Assembly: GCF_020531945.1 (NCBI RefSeq)
Contig: NZ_JAJATZ010000002.1
Span: 1 to 64,000, forward strand
Direction of reading: 5' to 3'
From: Loktanella gaetbuli
GTDB lineage: Bacteria > Pseudomonadota > Alphaproteobacteria > Rhodobacterales > Rhodobacteraceae
Length of the DNA stretch: 64,000 bases
Numbering within the stretch: position 1 is the stretch's first letter; each line of letters starts with the position of its first letter. This document shows positions 1 to 7,881 of this stretch, piece by piece. The translations under genes were made by a program, and so were the position numbers. The notes under the pieces were generated by a model. That model was not told where the DNA came from and ran no database searches. It saw only the letters and a program-made list of their open reading frames with translations.

Positions 1-51
1 GCGACCCCCGGCGTGACAGGCCGGTACTCTAACCAACTGAGCTACAACCGC
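1..51 (-). tRNA. tRNA-Asp (anticodon GTC), 3' part outside the window
   Basis: Reading the minus strand from 51, the sequence gives an acceptor strand GCGGTTG, the D-arm GCTCAGTTGGTTAGAG, and an anticodon stem-loop CCGGC-CTGTCAC-GCCGG with anticodon GTC, followed by the start of the variable region. The T-arm and 3' acceptor lie beyond position 1, so the gene is cut by the window edge. Confidence 0.93.
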
Positions 52-183
52 GCATCTTGACCACCTTGCGTGTCGCAAAGCGTGCCGCGCTTCTATGCAA
101 GCCCCCCACCCCCGTCAAGCGCGAGAATGCGCAAAATGCGGCACAACGCAAAAATGATTGCGATGCGCCCGCGTGCTAGGTTG

Positions 184-236
184 GAGGGGGCCAGCCCCCG
201 GTCTTGCAGACCTCCCCCGGGATATTTGAAAAACAG
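184..236 (+). repeat. Dispersed Rhodobacterales-type intergenic repeat, copy 1 (GATATTT type)
   Basis: A GC-rich inverted segment (GGGGGCCAGCCCCC) is followed by CCCCCGGGATATTTGAAAA. It is one of eight related copies in the window. This one lies just beyond the 3' end of the minus-strand acyl-CoA synthetase, in antisense orientation to it. The rest of the interval 52-244 shows no gene that I can support. Confidence 0.6.
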
Positions 237-244
237 CGACCCCC

Positions 245-1837
245 TCAGCCCTGCGCCAGTCGCGCCCGCAGATCGGCGCGGATGATTTTGCCTGTGGTGG
301 TCAGTGGCAGGCAGCCTGCAAAGATGATGCGCCGCGGTGCCTCATGGGCAGCCAGCCGATTGCGAACATGCGCGATCAGCGTGTCGGCAAGTGCATCTTC
401 CCCCACCGCACCTGACACCAGTTGCACGAATGCCACGATCACCTCGCCCCGGATTGGATCGGGGGCACCGACGACGCCGGCCATCTGCACGGCAGGATGC
501 GTCAGCAGACAATCCTCGATTTCCGCAGGACCGATCCGGTAACCGCCCGATGATATGATGTCATCGTCCCGTCCCTTGAACCGGATGCGCCCATCCGGGC
601 ACCATGTGCCACGATCACCAGTCAGCAACCAGTTGCCGCGCATCTTGGCCTCTGTCGCAGCCGGATTGTTCCAGTAGCGCAGGAACATGACCGGGTCGGG
701 ACTGCGGCAGGCGATATCGCCCTCTGCCCCGACTGGGCAGGGCTGGCCGTCGGGATCGATGACCTGCACATCATGACCGGGCACAGCAAACCCCATTACG
801 CCGGGGACAGCCGGTGCCAGTGCCGCACAGGAACTGACGATCATGTTGCATTCGGTCTGGCCGTAAAATTCGTTGATCGTACACCCCAGCACCCGCTGGC
901 CCCAGTCGATCAGCTCTGTGCCCAGCGTTTCGCCGCCACTGGCGACAGAGCGCAGGTTCAGCTGCGGCGGGTCCGGCATCAGCCGCATGATCTTGAGCGC
1001 GGTCGGCGGCAGAAACGCGTTGCGCACACCATGATCCCGCATCAAGGCAAAGGCCGCCTCTGCCGTGAACTTGGCAAAGCGGCAGGCCACGACGGGAATG
1101 CCGTGATGCAATGCGGGCAGGAGCACATCCAGCAATCCGCCAATCCATGCCCAATCGGCCGGCGTCCAGATCCGGTCACCGGGTTGCGGCAGGAAATCGT
1201 GGCTCATCTCGACGCCCGGCAGATGGCCCAGCAGAACGCGGTGGGCGTGCAGCGCCCCTTTGGGTGCGCCAGTGGTGCCAGAGGTGTAGATCAGCAGTGC
1301 AGGGTCGTCCGCTGCAGTCCGGGCAGGGGTAAAAACATCGGGCAATCCTGCCAAGGTGGCATCCAGATCCGCACCGATCACGATGACGCAGACCAGATCA
1401 GGCAGATCAGCGCGGATCGTGTCGATCTTGGCTGCACCCGCGGCGTCGGTCACCAGCACGCAGGCACCCGAATCGCGCAATCGGTGGCGCAGGGCGTCAG
1501 GCCCGAACAGGGTGAACAACGGGATGGAAATGGCCCCCAGCTTGAACGCTGCAAGGTGTGTCATCGCTGTTTCGACCGATTGCGGCAGCAGCACGCCGAT
1601 CCGGCTGCCAGCGCTTGCGTAGCGTGACAGCAGCCTTGCCATCTGATTGCTGAGGCTGCGCAACCGGGCAAATGTCACGGTGCGCGGATTGTCACCGGAG
1701 GCGTCGATAATCGCGGCCGCATCCGGATGCAGATCCGCGACGCGGTCGCAACAATCAACGCCGATGTTGTAGTGGCGCGGAATATCCCAGCGAAACGCAT
1801 CACGGGTCCGGGCATAGTCGGATTTCTGGCTCAACAT
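245..1837 (-). CDS. AMP-dependent acyl-CoA synthetase (ANL superfamily)
   Basis: The 530-residue protein has the features of an adenylate-forming acyl-CoA synthetase, which activates a carboxylic acid with ATP and CoA through an acyl-AMP. The P-loop-like motif YTSGTTGAPKG lies near residue 185. The adenylation core motif (GEFYGQTE type, here NEFYGQTE) lies near 330. The hinge and C-terminal motifs LTGDRG and GRDDDIISSGGYRIGP lie near 410-440, and the catalytic lysine sits in TTGKIIRADLR close to the C-terminus. The WTPADWAWIGG segment is typical of the medium-chain acyl-CoA or acetyl-CoA-like synthetase branch common in roseobacters. The start is an ATG without a strong Shine-Dalgarno sequence. 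Substrate cannot be assigned from sequence alone. Confidence 0.9.
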   Translation of the reverse strand: MLSQKSDYARTRDAFRWDIPRHYNIGVDCCDRVADLHPDAAAIIDASGDNPRTVTFARLRSLSNQMARLLSRYASAGSRIGVLLPQSVETAMTHLAAFKLGAISIPLFTLFGPDALRHRLRDSGACVLVTDAAGAAKIDTIRADLPDLVCVIVIGADLDATLAGLPDVFTPARTAADDPALLIYTSGTTGAPKGALHAHRVLLGHLPGVEMSHDFLPQPGDRIWTPADWAWIGGLLDVLLPALHHGIPVVACRFAKFTAEAAFALMRDHGVRNAFLPPTALKIMRLMPDPPQLNLRSVASGGETLGTELIDWGQRVLGCTINEFYGQTECNMIVSSCAALAPAVPGVMGFAVPGHDVQVIDPDGQPCPVGAEGDIACRSPDPVMFLRYWNNPAATEAKMRGNWLLTGDRGTWCPDGRIRFKGRDDDIISSGGYRIGPAEIEDCLLTHPAVQMAGVVGAPDPIRGEVIVAFVQLVSGAVGEDALADTLIAHVRNRLAAHEAPRRIIFAGCLPLTTTGKIIRADLRARLAQG

Positions 1838-1898
1838 CTGCCGATCTGGCCCCGCACCGATGCGCGCGTCAAGCTTCGTGTGATGGCGTCAGGTGCGA

Positions 1899-1974
1899 TG
1901 GTGGGTGGTGAGGGGCTCGAACCCCCGACATTTTCGGTGTAAACGAAACGCTCTACCAACTGAGCTAACCACCC
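1899..1974 (-). tRNA. tRNA-Val (anticodon TAC)
   Basis: The minus strand reads GGGTGGT (acceptor), TA, GCTC-AGTTGGTAGA-GC (D-arm), TTTCG-TTTACAC-CGAAA (anticodon arm, anticodon TAC), a T-arm GGGGG-TTCGAGC-CCCTC, ACCACCC and A-CCA. The length is 76 nt and the CCA end is encoded. Its 5' end overlaps the last codons and stop of the histidine phosphatase gene on the same strand. Confidence 0.96.
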
Positions 1975-2570
1975 GCTGGTGACGGATTACCCAATGCCGA
2001 GGGCGAGCGCAACTCTTCCTGGCGACCCTGGCTGAGGTAAAATACGTTGCCCTGCCCCCCCGGCAGATCAGCCAGCGCCTCGGGCCCCAGTCCCAGCACC
2101 AGACGGCGCAGCACGCGGCTGATGATGCCGTGACACACGACGACCGCCGGACAGTCCAGATCATCCAGAAACGCCTGCGCGCGGGCGGTCAGTGCTGCCA
2201 GCCCCTCACCCGGGGCCCGCGCATAGAGCGTGACATCCCCGTCCGGTCCCTCGACCAGGTCACCCGTGACGAGGTTGCGTCGCAAACAGCCCTGCCAAGC
2301 GCCCACGTCGATTTCCATCAGGCGGTCGTCCGTGCGGATCGTGGTGGCAAGCGGTCCCAACGCGATCGCAGCCGTCTGCACAGCGCGGCCCAGCGGGCTG
2401 GTGTAAAAGGCAAATCCGGTCAGATTCGCACGCGCCAGCAGCGCTGCCTGTGCATGGGCCTGCGCCACGCCGCGCGGTGTCAGCGGTGAATTCAGGTGGC
2501 CCTGCATGCGACCTTCGGCGTTCCAGAAGGTTTCGCCATGCCGCAGTATGTAGAGGTCCGGATAGGTCAT
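1965..2570 (-). CDS. Histidine phosphatase family protein (phosphoglycerate mutase-like)
   Basis: The protein (201 residues) begins with MTYPDLYILRHGET, which carries the RHG signature with the phosphorylated histidine of the histidine phosphatase superfamily. It continues with the SPLGRAVQTA segment that supplies substrate-phosphate arginines, and a late VVVCHGIISRV containing the second catalytic histidine. Family members remove phosphate from small metabolites such as sugar phosphates or cobalamin intermediates; I cannot name the substrate. I chose the ATG at 2570, preceded by a weak ACGGG, over an in-frame TTG at 2600, because homologues start directly before the RHG strand. The TAG stop (1965-1967) lies inside the downstream tRNA-Val, corresponding to tRNA nucleotides 8-10. 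Confidence 0.87.
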   Translation of the reverse strand: MTYPDLYILRHGETFWNAEGRMQGHLNSPLTPRGVAQAHAQAALLARANLTGFAFYTSPLGRAVQTAAIALGPLATTIRTDDRLMEIDVGAWQGCLRRNLVTGDLVEGPDGDVTLYARAPGEGLAALTARAQAFLDDLDCPAVVVCHGIISRVLRRLVLGLGPEALADLPGGQGNVFYLSQGRQEELRSPSALGNPSPAGG

Positions 2571-2603
2571 CCCGTTGGTCCCTTGTTCATGCGCCGACAA
2601 TGC

Positions 2604-2634
2604 AAAAAGGCGCCACCCTGCGGTGACGCCTTTT
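2604..2634 (-). terminator. Rho-independent terminator downstream of tRNA-Val(CAC)
   Basis: On the minus strand a stem beginning AAAAGGCG pairs with CGCCTTTT around a short loop and ends in a TTTTT tract. It sits 7 nt after the tRNA 3' end and just before the histidine phosphatase gene, so it probably ends the tRNA transcript. Confidence 0.8.
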
Positions 2635-2640
2635 GTATTC

Positions 2641-2715
2641 TGGTGGGTGATAAGAGATTTGAACTCCTGACATCTTCGATGTGAACGAAGCGCTCTACCA
2701 CTGAGCTAATCACCC
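2641..2715 (-). tRNA. tRNA-Val (anticodon CAC)
   Basis: The minus strand gives GGGTGAT (acceptor), TA, GCTC-AGTGGTAGA-GC, the anticodon arm CTTCG-TTCACAT-CGAAG with anticodon CAC, a T-arm GGAG-TTCAAAT-CTC and ATCACCC, followed by encoded ACCA. The length is 75 nt. It is the second valine isoacceptor in this 1-kb stretch. Confidence 0.95.
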
Positions 2716-2727
2716 GCGAGTGGGGAT

Positions 2728-3171
2728 TTAGCCGTCCTCGTCGTCGTCTGCAACCCCGGTTTTTGAAGTGTTTGGCCCCGCGCCCTGACCAGCGCCATCC
2801 TTCATCGTGCGCAGCTTGAGCGTCAGCATCTGCGCGCCCTCACCCAGATCCTTGGATTTGATGGATTTCAACTTGCCCATCGGTGGCAATATCAGCTCGC
2901 CTCCGGCCAGCAGGATATCGGCCAGTTCCGCCATGGCGGCCTCGATCGCGGGTTTGGCGTCCTTTTTCTTGACGCCGGACCGCGCCACGGCACGGTCGAT
3001 GAATTCGGGTTTCTTGATTGGCTCGCCTGCGTCCAATGCGGTCGCGGTCCCGACCACTTTGGGCGTCGGGGCGGCCACTTGCGCCTTGGCCGGGATCGTG
3101 TCGACCTTTGGTGTCGCAGGCTTGAGTGTGACGGTCTTGCCCTCGGTGGCGGGGTTCGTTTTCGATGACAT
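2728..3171 (-). CDS. HU/IHF-family DNA-binding protein with N-terminal extension
   Basis: The central part of this 147-residue protein, from IDRAVARSGVKKKDAKPAIEAAM through LILPPMGKLKSIKSKD, has the helix pair and GxGxL-like strand of the HU/IHF fold, which binds and bends DNA. Unlike canonical HU (about 90 residues) it carries about 55 extra residues at the N-terminus, rich in Lys, Pro, Ala and Thr and resembling a flexible basic tail, plus an acidic C-terminus (VADDDEDG). A good Shine-Dalgarno (GGAG) lies before the ATG. The gene follows lon on the same strand but is separated from it by a terminator, so it is probably transcribed on its own. Confidence 0.83.
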   Translation of the reverse strand: MSSKTNPATEGKTVTLKPATPKVDTIPAKAQVAAPTPKVVGTATALDAGEPIKKPEFIDRAVARSGVKKKDAKPAIEAAMAELADILLAGGELILPPMGKLKSIKSKDLGEGAQMLTLKLRTMKDGAGQGAGPNTSKTGVADDDEDG

Positions 3172-3270
3172 CGCAGGCTCCGATTCCGGTTTGAACCAAC
3201 CTTAGCGAAACTTTGCGGCCTGACCATGACCGATCCACAGGAATCCACGACCTGTGACGACCGTGCCGCC

Positions 3271-3305
3271 AAAACGCAAACAGCCCCGCCGGTGTGGCGG
3301 GGCTG
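3271..3305 (-). terminator. Rho-independent terminator of lon
   Basis: On the minus strand, CAGCCCCGC and GCGGGGCTG form a strong stem around a short loop, followed by TTTGCGTTTT. It begins 23 nt after the lon stop codon. Confidence 0.82.
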
Positions 3306-3327
3306 CGTTGGCTAGATTTCCAGAGGG

Positions 3328-5736
3328 TCAGTGAAAGCCGGTCGATGCCTCCAGGCCCCGACGGGCCAGCGTGGCAGCTGCGGCGGCATCCTCTGCCTCC
3401 TGGTCCCATTCGATCGGCTCGGGCTGGCGGACCAATGCATGTTCCAGAACCTCTGACACATGCGTCACGGGGATCAGGGTCAGACCTTCCTTCACGTTGT
3501 CGGGAATATCGGCCAGATCCTTTTCGTTTTCCGCCGGAATCAGCACGGTCTTGATCCCGCCGCGCAGGGCGGCCAGCAGTTTCTCCTTGAGCCCGCCAAT
3601 CGGCATCGCGTTGCCGCGCAGAGATACCTCGCCAGTCATGGCGATATCCTTGCGTACCGGAATCTGCGTCAGGACCGATACGATCGACGTGACCATGGCC
3701 AGACCGGCGCTCGGGCCGTCCTTGGGTGTGGCCCCGTCCGGCACGTGCACGTGGATGTCCAGCGTGTCGAACTTAGGCGGCTTGACCCCGATCTGCGGTG
3801 CCACCGACCGGACATAGCTACTGGCGGCGTCGATGGATTCCTTCATCACGTCGCCCAGTTTTCCGGTCGTCTTCATCCGGCCCTTGCCCGGCAGGCGCAG
3901 CGCCTCGATGCTCAGCAGTTCGCCACCGACCGACGTATAGGCCAGCCCGGTGACAACACCGATCTGATCCTCTTGTTCGGCCAGACCGTAGCGATGTTTG
4001 CGCACACCCAAGTAGTCGCCCAGATTTTCGGCCGTCACATCAACGGCTTCGACCTCTTTCTTGACGATCTTCGTCACCGCCTTGCGGGCAACCTTGGCCA
4101 GTTCGCGTTCAAAGTTACGCACACCGGCCTCGCGGGTGTAATACCGCGCGATATCGGTCAGGGCGCTGTCGTCGACGGCAAACTCCTTGGACTTCAACCC
4201 GTGGTTTTTCATGACCTTGGGCAGCAGGTGCTGGCGCGCGATCTCGCGCTTTTCGTCCTCGGTGTAGCCGGACAGACCGATGATCTCCATCCGGTCCAGC
4301 AACGGCCCCGGCATGTTGTAAGAGTTCGCCGTCGTCAGGAACATCACGTTCGACAGGTCGTATTCGACCTCGAGGTAGTGATCGACAAAGCTTCCGTTCT
4401 GTTCCGGGTCCAGCACCTCGAGCATGGCAGACGCAGGGTCGCCACGGAAATCCTGACCCATCTTGTCGATTTCATCGAGCAGGATCAGCGGGTTTGTGGT
4501 TTTCGCCTTTTTCAGCGCCTGAATGATCTTGCCCGGCATCGACCCGATGTAGGTCCGACGGTGACCGCGGATTTCGGATTCGTCGCGCACGCCACCCAGC
4601 GAGATGCGAATGAACTCGCGGCCCGTCGCCTTGGCCACGGATTTACCAAGCGAGGTTTTACCCACGCCCGGAGGGCCGACAAGGCACATGATCGGGCCTT
4701 TCAGCTTTTTGCTGCGCTGCTGCACGGCGAGGTATTCGACGATGCGTTCCTTGACCTTTTCGAGGCCATAGTGGTCGTCATCCAGGACCTTTTGCGCGTG
4801 ACCAAGGTCCTTTTTCGTGCGCGATTTGGTGCCCCATGGCACCGCCAGGATCCAGTCCAGGTAATTGCGCACGACAGTAGCCTCTGCCGACATGGGCGAC
4901 ATGTTCTTGAGCTTTTTCAGCTCCGCATCGACCTTTTCGCGCGCCTCCTTGGACAGCTTGGTGTCATTGATCCGCGCTTCCAGCTCGTCGACCTCGTTCT
5001 GGCCGTCCTCGCCGTCGCCCAGCTCCTTCTGGATCGCCTTCATCTGTTCGTTCAGATAGTATTCGCGCTGCGTGCGCTCCATCTGAGTTTTCACGCGGGT
5101 CTTGATCTTTTTCTCGACCTGCAGCACGGACATCTCGCCCTGCATCTGGCCGTAAACTTTTTCAAGACGCTCGGACACGGACAGGGTTTCCAGCAGTTTC
5201 TGCTTTTCATCCACCTCGATCCCCAGATGACCTGCGATCAGATCGGCCAGCTTGGCAGGCTCCGTCGCTTCGCTGACGGCGGCCATGGCTTCTTCGGGGA
5301 TGTTCTTCTTGACCTTGGCATAGCGTTCGAACTCTGCCGCTGCAGTGCGGGTCAGCGCCTTGAGCTCGTCCTCCTGACCGGGGACTTCCTCCAGATAGCG
5401 GGCCGATGCCTCAAAGAACTGGTCATTCTCGTGGAATTCCGTGATTTCGACGCGCGCACGCCCTTCGACCAGCACCTTGACGGTGCCATCGGGCAATTTG
5501 AGCAATTGCAGCACATTCGCCAGAACGCCGGTCCGGTAGATGCCGTCGATCGCGGGATCATCTTCGCCCGGATTCATCTGGCTGGACAACAGGATCTGCT
5601 TGTCGTCACGCATCACCTCTTCGAGCGCGCGGACGGATTTTTCGCGGCCGACGAACAGCGGCACGATCATGTGCGGGAACACAACGATGTCGCGCAGCGG
5701 CAGGACGGGGTATGATGTCGCAAGTGGCTCTTGCAT
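3328..5736 (-). CDS. lon: ATP-dependent protease La (Lon)
   Basis: This 802-residue protein is full length for Lon, the homo-oligomeric cytosolic AAA+ protease that degrades misfolded and regulatory proteins. In order it shows the N-terminal substrate-binding domain (YPVLPLRDIVVFPHM at the start), a coiled region, an AAA+ module with Walker A GPPGVGKTS near residue 352 and Walker B LILLDEIDKM, and the C-terminal protease domain. That domain has the Ser-Lys dyad: Ser in KDGPSAG near 675 and Lys in GGLKEKLL near 718. I start at the ATG preceded by AAGGAA, because 57 further residues open upstream have no family similarity. The 266 nt between lon and the next gene upstream should hold its promoter; I could not identify a clear heat-shock promoter there. 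Confidence 0.98.
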   Translation of the reverse strand: MQEPLATSYPVLPLRDIVVFPHMIVPLFVGREKSVRALEEVMRDDKQILLSSQMNPGEDDPAIDGIYRTGVLANVLQLLKLPDGTVKVLVEGRARVEITEFHENDQFFEASARYLEEVPGQEDELKALTRTAAAEFERYAKVKKNIPEEAMAAVSEATEPAKLADLIAGHLGIEVDEKQKLLETLSVSERLEKVYGQMQGEMSVLQVEKKIKTRVKTQMERTQREYYLNEQMKAIQKELGDGEDGQNEVDELEARINDTKLSKEAREKVDAELKKLKNMSPMSAEATVVRNYLDWILAVPWGTKSRTKKDLGHAQKVLDDDHYGLEKVKERIVEYLAVQQRSKKLKGPIMCLVGPPGVGKTSLGKSVAKATGREFIRISLGGVRDESEIRGHRRTYIGSMPGKIIQALKKAKTTNPLILLDEIDKMGQDFRGDPASAMLEVLDPEQNGSFVDHYLEVEYDLSNVMFLTTANSYNMPGPLLDRMEIIGLSGYTEDEKREIARQHLLPKVMKNHGLKSKEFAVDDSALTDIARYYTREAGVRNFERELAKVARKAVTKIVKKEVEAVDVTAENLGDYLGVRKHRYGLAEQEDQIGVVTGLAYTSVGGELLSIEALRLPGKGRMKTTGKLGDVMKESIDAASSYVRSVAPQIGVKPPKFDTLDIHVHVPDGATPKDGPSAGLAMVTSIVSVLTQIPVRKDIAMTGEVSLRGNAMPIGGLKEKLLAALRGGIKTVLIPAENEKDLADIPDNVKEGLTLIPVTHVSEVLEHALVRQPEPIEWDQEAEDAAAAATLARRGLEASTGFH

Positions 5737-6002
5737 GGTATTTTTCCTTGTTTTGGCAAGACGGACCGGCCCCAATGCGGCGGCGCTCGTCCATCTCCTC
5801 GAACACAATATCTGGGGCATCAACCGATGCATTTCAACCAGACGATTGCCGCGCACTGGCGGCCATGATGAAACCTGCGCCGCACAATAACAACCCGCAG
5901 ATATCAATTCAGCCCGCGCGGCACGCTCGACCCCGCAGCCCGTCCGGCCTGCCCTACAGCGCTAACACTGACAAGGCAGCCCGATGCGGGTCGCACCACC
6001 GG

Positions 6003-6563
6003 TCATTCGCGGGTCAGCACCGAGGCGACGGTCACGAACAGGACCATCTCGCCCGTGTTCACGTCAAACTGATCAAGACGCAGGATGCGGTCGTCGAAAT
6101 AGGGGATCAACACCACCTGCCCTTCGAACCGCACGCCATCGGCATCCGCCTGATCGAAACCGAATTTGGCCACGAACTGCGGCAACTCTTCTGGTCCGCA
6201 GGGCGTGTCCGACAGCACATCGGCCAGCACCTCGGCTTCTGTGGTCTCCAGCAGATCATCCACCTGATCCACGTTGTAGACGGGGGTAGGTGACAGGACC
6301 ATCGGCAGCCCCTCGCCCCCCATCGCCGCCGCGATCGCCTCGACACTCAGGATACCGTCCGTCCCGATTGTGACACGTTCGGCCTCGGCGCGGGGCTGGA
6401 TTTCCGTCTGGTCGATGACCGCGTTGACCGCCGACAGATAGGTGTCACCGCGCCAATCACCTGCCAGCATGTCCAGCAGGGCCGCATTGTCGGTGACGCC
6501 GCACAGACTCTCTGCGCGCAAACCCGCGGGCAGCAGCAAGAGGATGGCAAGAATGAAACGCAT
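6003..6563 (-). CDS. Small secreted protein of unknown function, downstream of tgt
   Basis: The 186-residue product starts with a clear Sec signal peptide (MRFILAILLLLPAGLRA, cleavage before ES), so it is probably periplasmic. The mature part has two cysteines (SLCGVTDN near the N-terminus and TPCGPEELP near 125) that could form a disulfide, and ends in a beta-rich stretch (GQVVLIPYFDDRILRLDQFDV). I recognise no catalytic motif. The ATG is preceded by CAGGAG, and only 16 nt separate it from the tgt stop, so the two are probably cotranscribed. Function is unknown. Confidence 0.72.
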   Translation of the reverse strand: MRFILAILLLLPAGLRAESLCGVTDNAALLDMLAGDWRGDTYLSAVNAVIDQTEIQPRAEAERVTIGTDGILSVEAIAAAMGGEGLPMVLSPTPVYNVDQVDDLLETTEAEVLADVLSDTPCGPEELPQFVAKFGFDQADADGVRFEGQVVLIPYFDDRILRLDQFDVNTGEMVLFVTVASVLTRE

Positions 6564-6579
6564 GGCTTGGCTCCTGAAA

Positions 6580-7728
6580 TTACAGCGGGTCGATATCGCC
6601 CTGTGCGCGTCCCGCATGAAAGCCGGCCTCCCATTCGGCAAAGGTGCCCGCTGCGATGGCCGTGCGCATCTCCTGCATGATGACTTGGAAGTAATGAAGG
6701 TTATGCCATGTCAAAAGCATGCCCGAAATCATTTCCTTGGCCCGGAACACGTGGTGCAGATAGGCGCGGGAATAGCCTGTGCAGGCCGGGCAGCTGCATC
6801 CCTCGTCCAGCGGGCGGGGGTCGTCCTGATGGCGGGCGTTCTTGATGTTCACGACGCCGTGGCGGGTGAACGCCTGCCCCGTGCGCCCGGACCGGCTGGG
6901 CAGCACGCAATCCATCATGTCGATCCCGCGTTTGACCGCACCCACGATGTCGTCGGGTTTGCCCACCCCCATCAGATAGCGCGGCTTGTCCACTGGCAGC
7001 ATGTCGGTCGCATAATCGAGACAGCCGAACATCGCCTCTTGTCCTTCGCCCACGGCAAGTCCGCCGACGGCGTAACCCTCGAACCCGATGTCGATCAGGG
7101 CCTTTGCGCTTTCGGCGCGCAGGTCGCGTTCCAGACCACCCTGCTGGATGCCGAACAGCGCGTATCCCGGCCGGTCACCAAAGGCCGCGCGACTGCGCGC
7201 AGCCCAGCGCATCGACAGCCGCATGCTGTCCTCGATGCGCGTGCGGTCCGCTGGCAAGGCGGGACACTCATCAAAGGCCATCACGATGTCCGACCCCAGC
7301 AGGCGCTGGATTTCCATGCTGCGTTCCGGTGACAGATGATGGCGCGATCCATCCACGTGACTGCGAAAGGTCACACCGTCCTCGGTCAGTTTGCGTAGCT
7401 CTGCCAGTGACATGACCTGAAACCCGCCGCTGTCGGTCAGAATGGGTTTGTTCCAGTTCATGAACCCGTGCAGCCCGCCCAGCCGGTCGATGCGTTCCGC
7501 AGTGGGGCGCAGCATCAGGTGATAGGTATTGCCCAGCAGCACATCCGCACCGGTGGCCGCAACACTGTCCGGCAGCATCGCCTTGACCGTGGCCGCCGTC
7601 CCCACCGGCATGAAGGCCGGTGTGCGGATGTCGCCGCGCGGCGTATGGATCACACCCGTGCGGGCCGCCCCGTCCGTCGCATGCAAATCGAATGAAAAGC
7701 GGTCTGTCATTGTATTGGCCCCGGTCAT
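6580..7728 (-). CDS. tgt: tRNA-guanine(34) transglycosylase (queuine tRNA-ribosyltransferase)
   Basis: This 382-residue TIM-barrel enzyme exchanges guanine at position 34 of GUN tRNAs for the queuosine precursor preQ1. Visible signatures include TPAFMPVGT near the N-terminus, PILTDSGGFQVMSL, the catalytic aspartate region MAFDECPALPAD, and the C-terminal zinc site GCSCPACTGYSRAYLHH. The start is the ATG at 7728, because AGGAGG lies 6 nt upstream. A second in-frame Met six residues later and an upstream opening are less likely. It is the first gene of a probable two-gene unit with the secreted protein downstream. Confidence 0.97.
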   Translation of the reverse strand: MTGANTMTDRFSFDLHATDGAARTGVIHTPRGDIRTPAFMPVGTAATVKAMLPDSVAATGADVLLGNTYHLMLRPTAERIDRLGGLHGFMNWNKPILTDSGGFQVMSLAELRKLTEDGVTFRSHVDGSRHHLSPERSMEIQRLLGSDIVMAFDECPALPADRTRIEDSMRLSMRWAARSRAAFGDRPGYALFGIQQGGLERDLRAESAKALIDIGFEGYAVGGLAVGEGQEAMFGCLDYATDMLPVDKPRYLMGVGKPDDIVGAVKRGIDMMDCVLPSRSGRTGQAFTRHGVVNIKNARHQDDPRPLDEGCSCPACTGYSRAYLHHVFRAKEMISGMLLTWHNLHYFQVIMQEMRTAIAAGTFAEWEAGFHAGRAQGDIDPL

Positions 7729-7881
7729 GTCGCCCCTCCTTAATGCGAAGTGCGCGCGGATGGAATGCATGGGCGAAGACCTGCCACTCAGAGGATTTCA
7801 TCTGGCCGTCACAAACCTGATGCGTCAGCGTTACAACTGCAGGTTTTAGACCGCCTGCGATAACCAATTAGGGAGAACCCG

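Noticed and set aside
3460..5715. A 751-residue open frame on the plus strand opposite lon
   Set aside because: It is the antisense shadow of a GC-rich, clearly identified Lon gene; its composition (many His, Arg, Gln) is typical of shadow frames and it has no recognisable domain.
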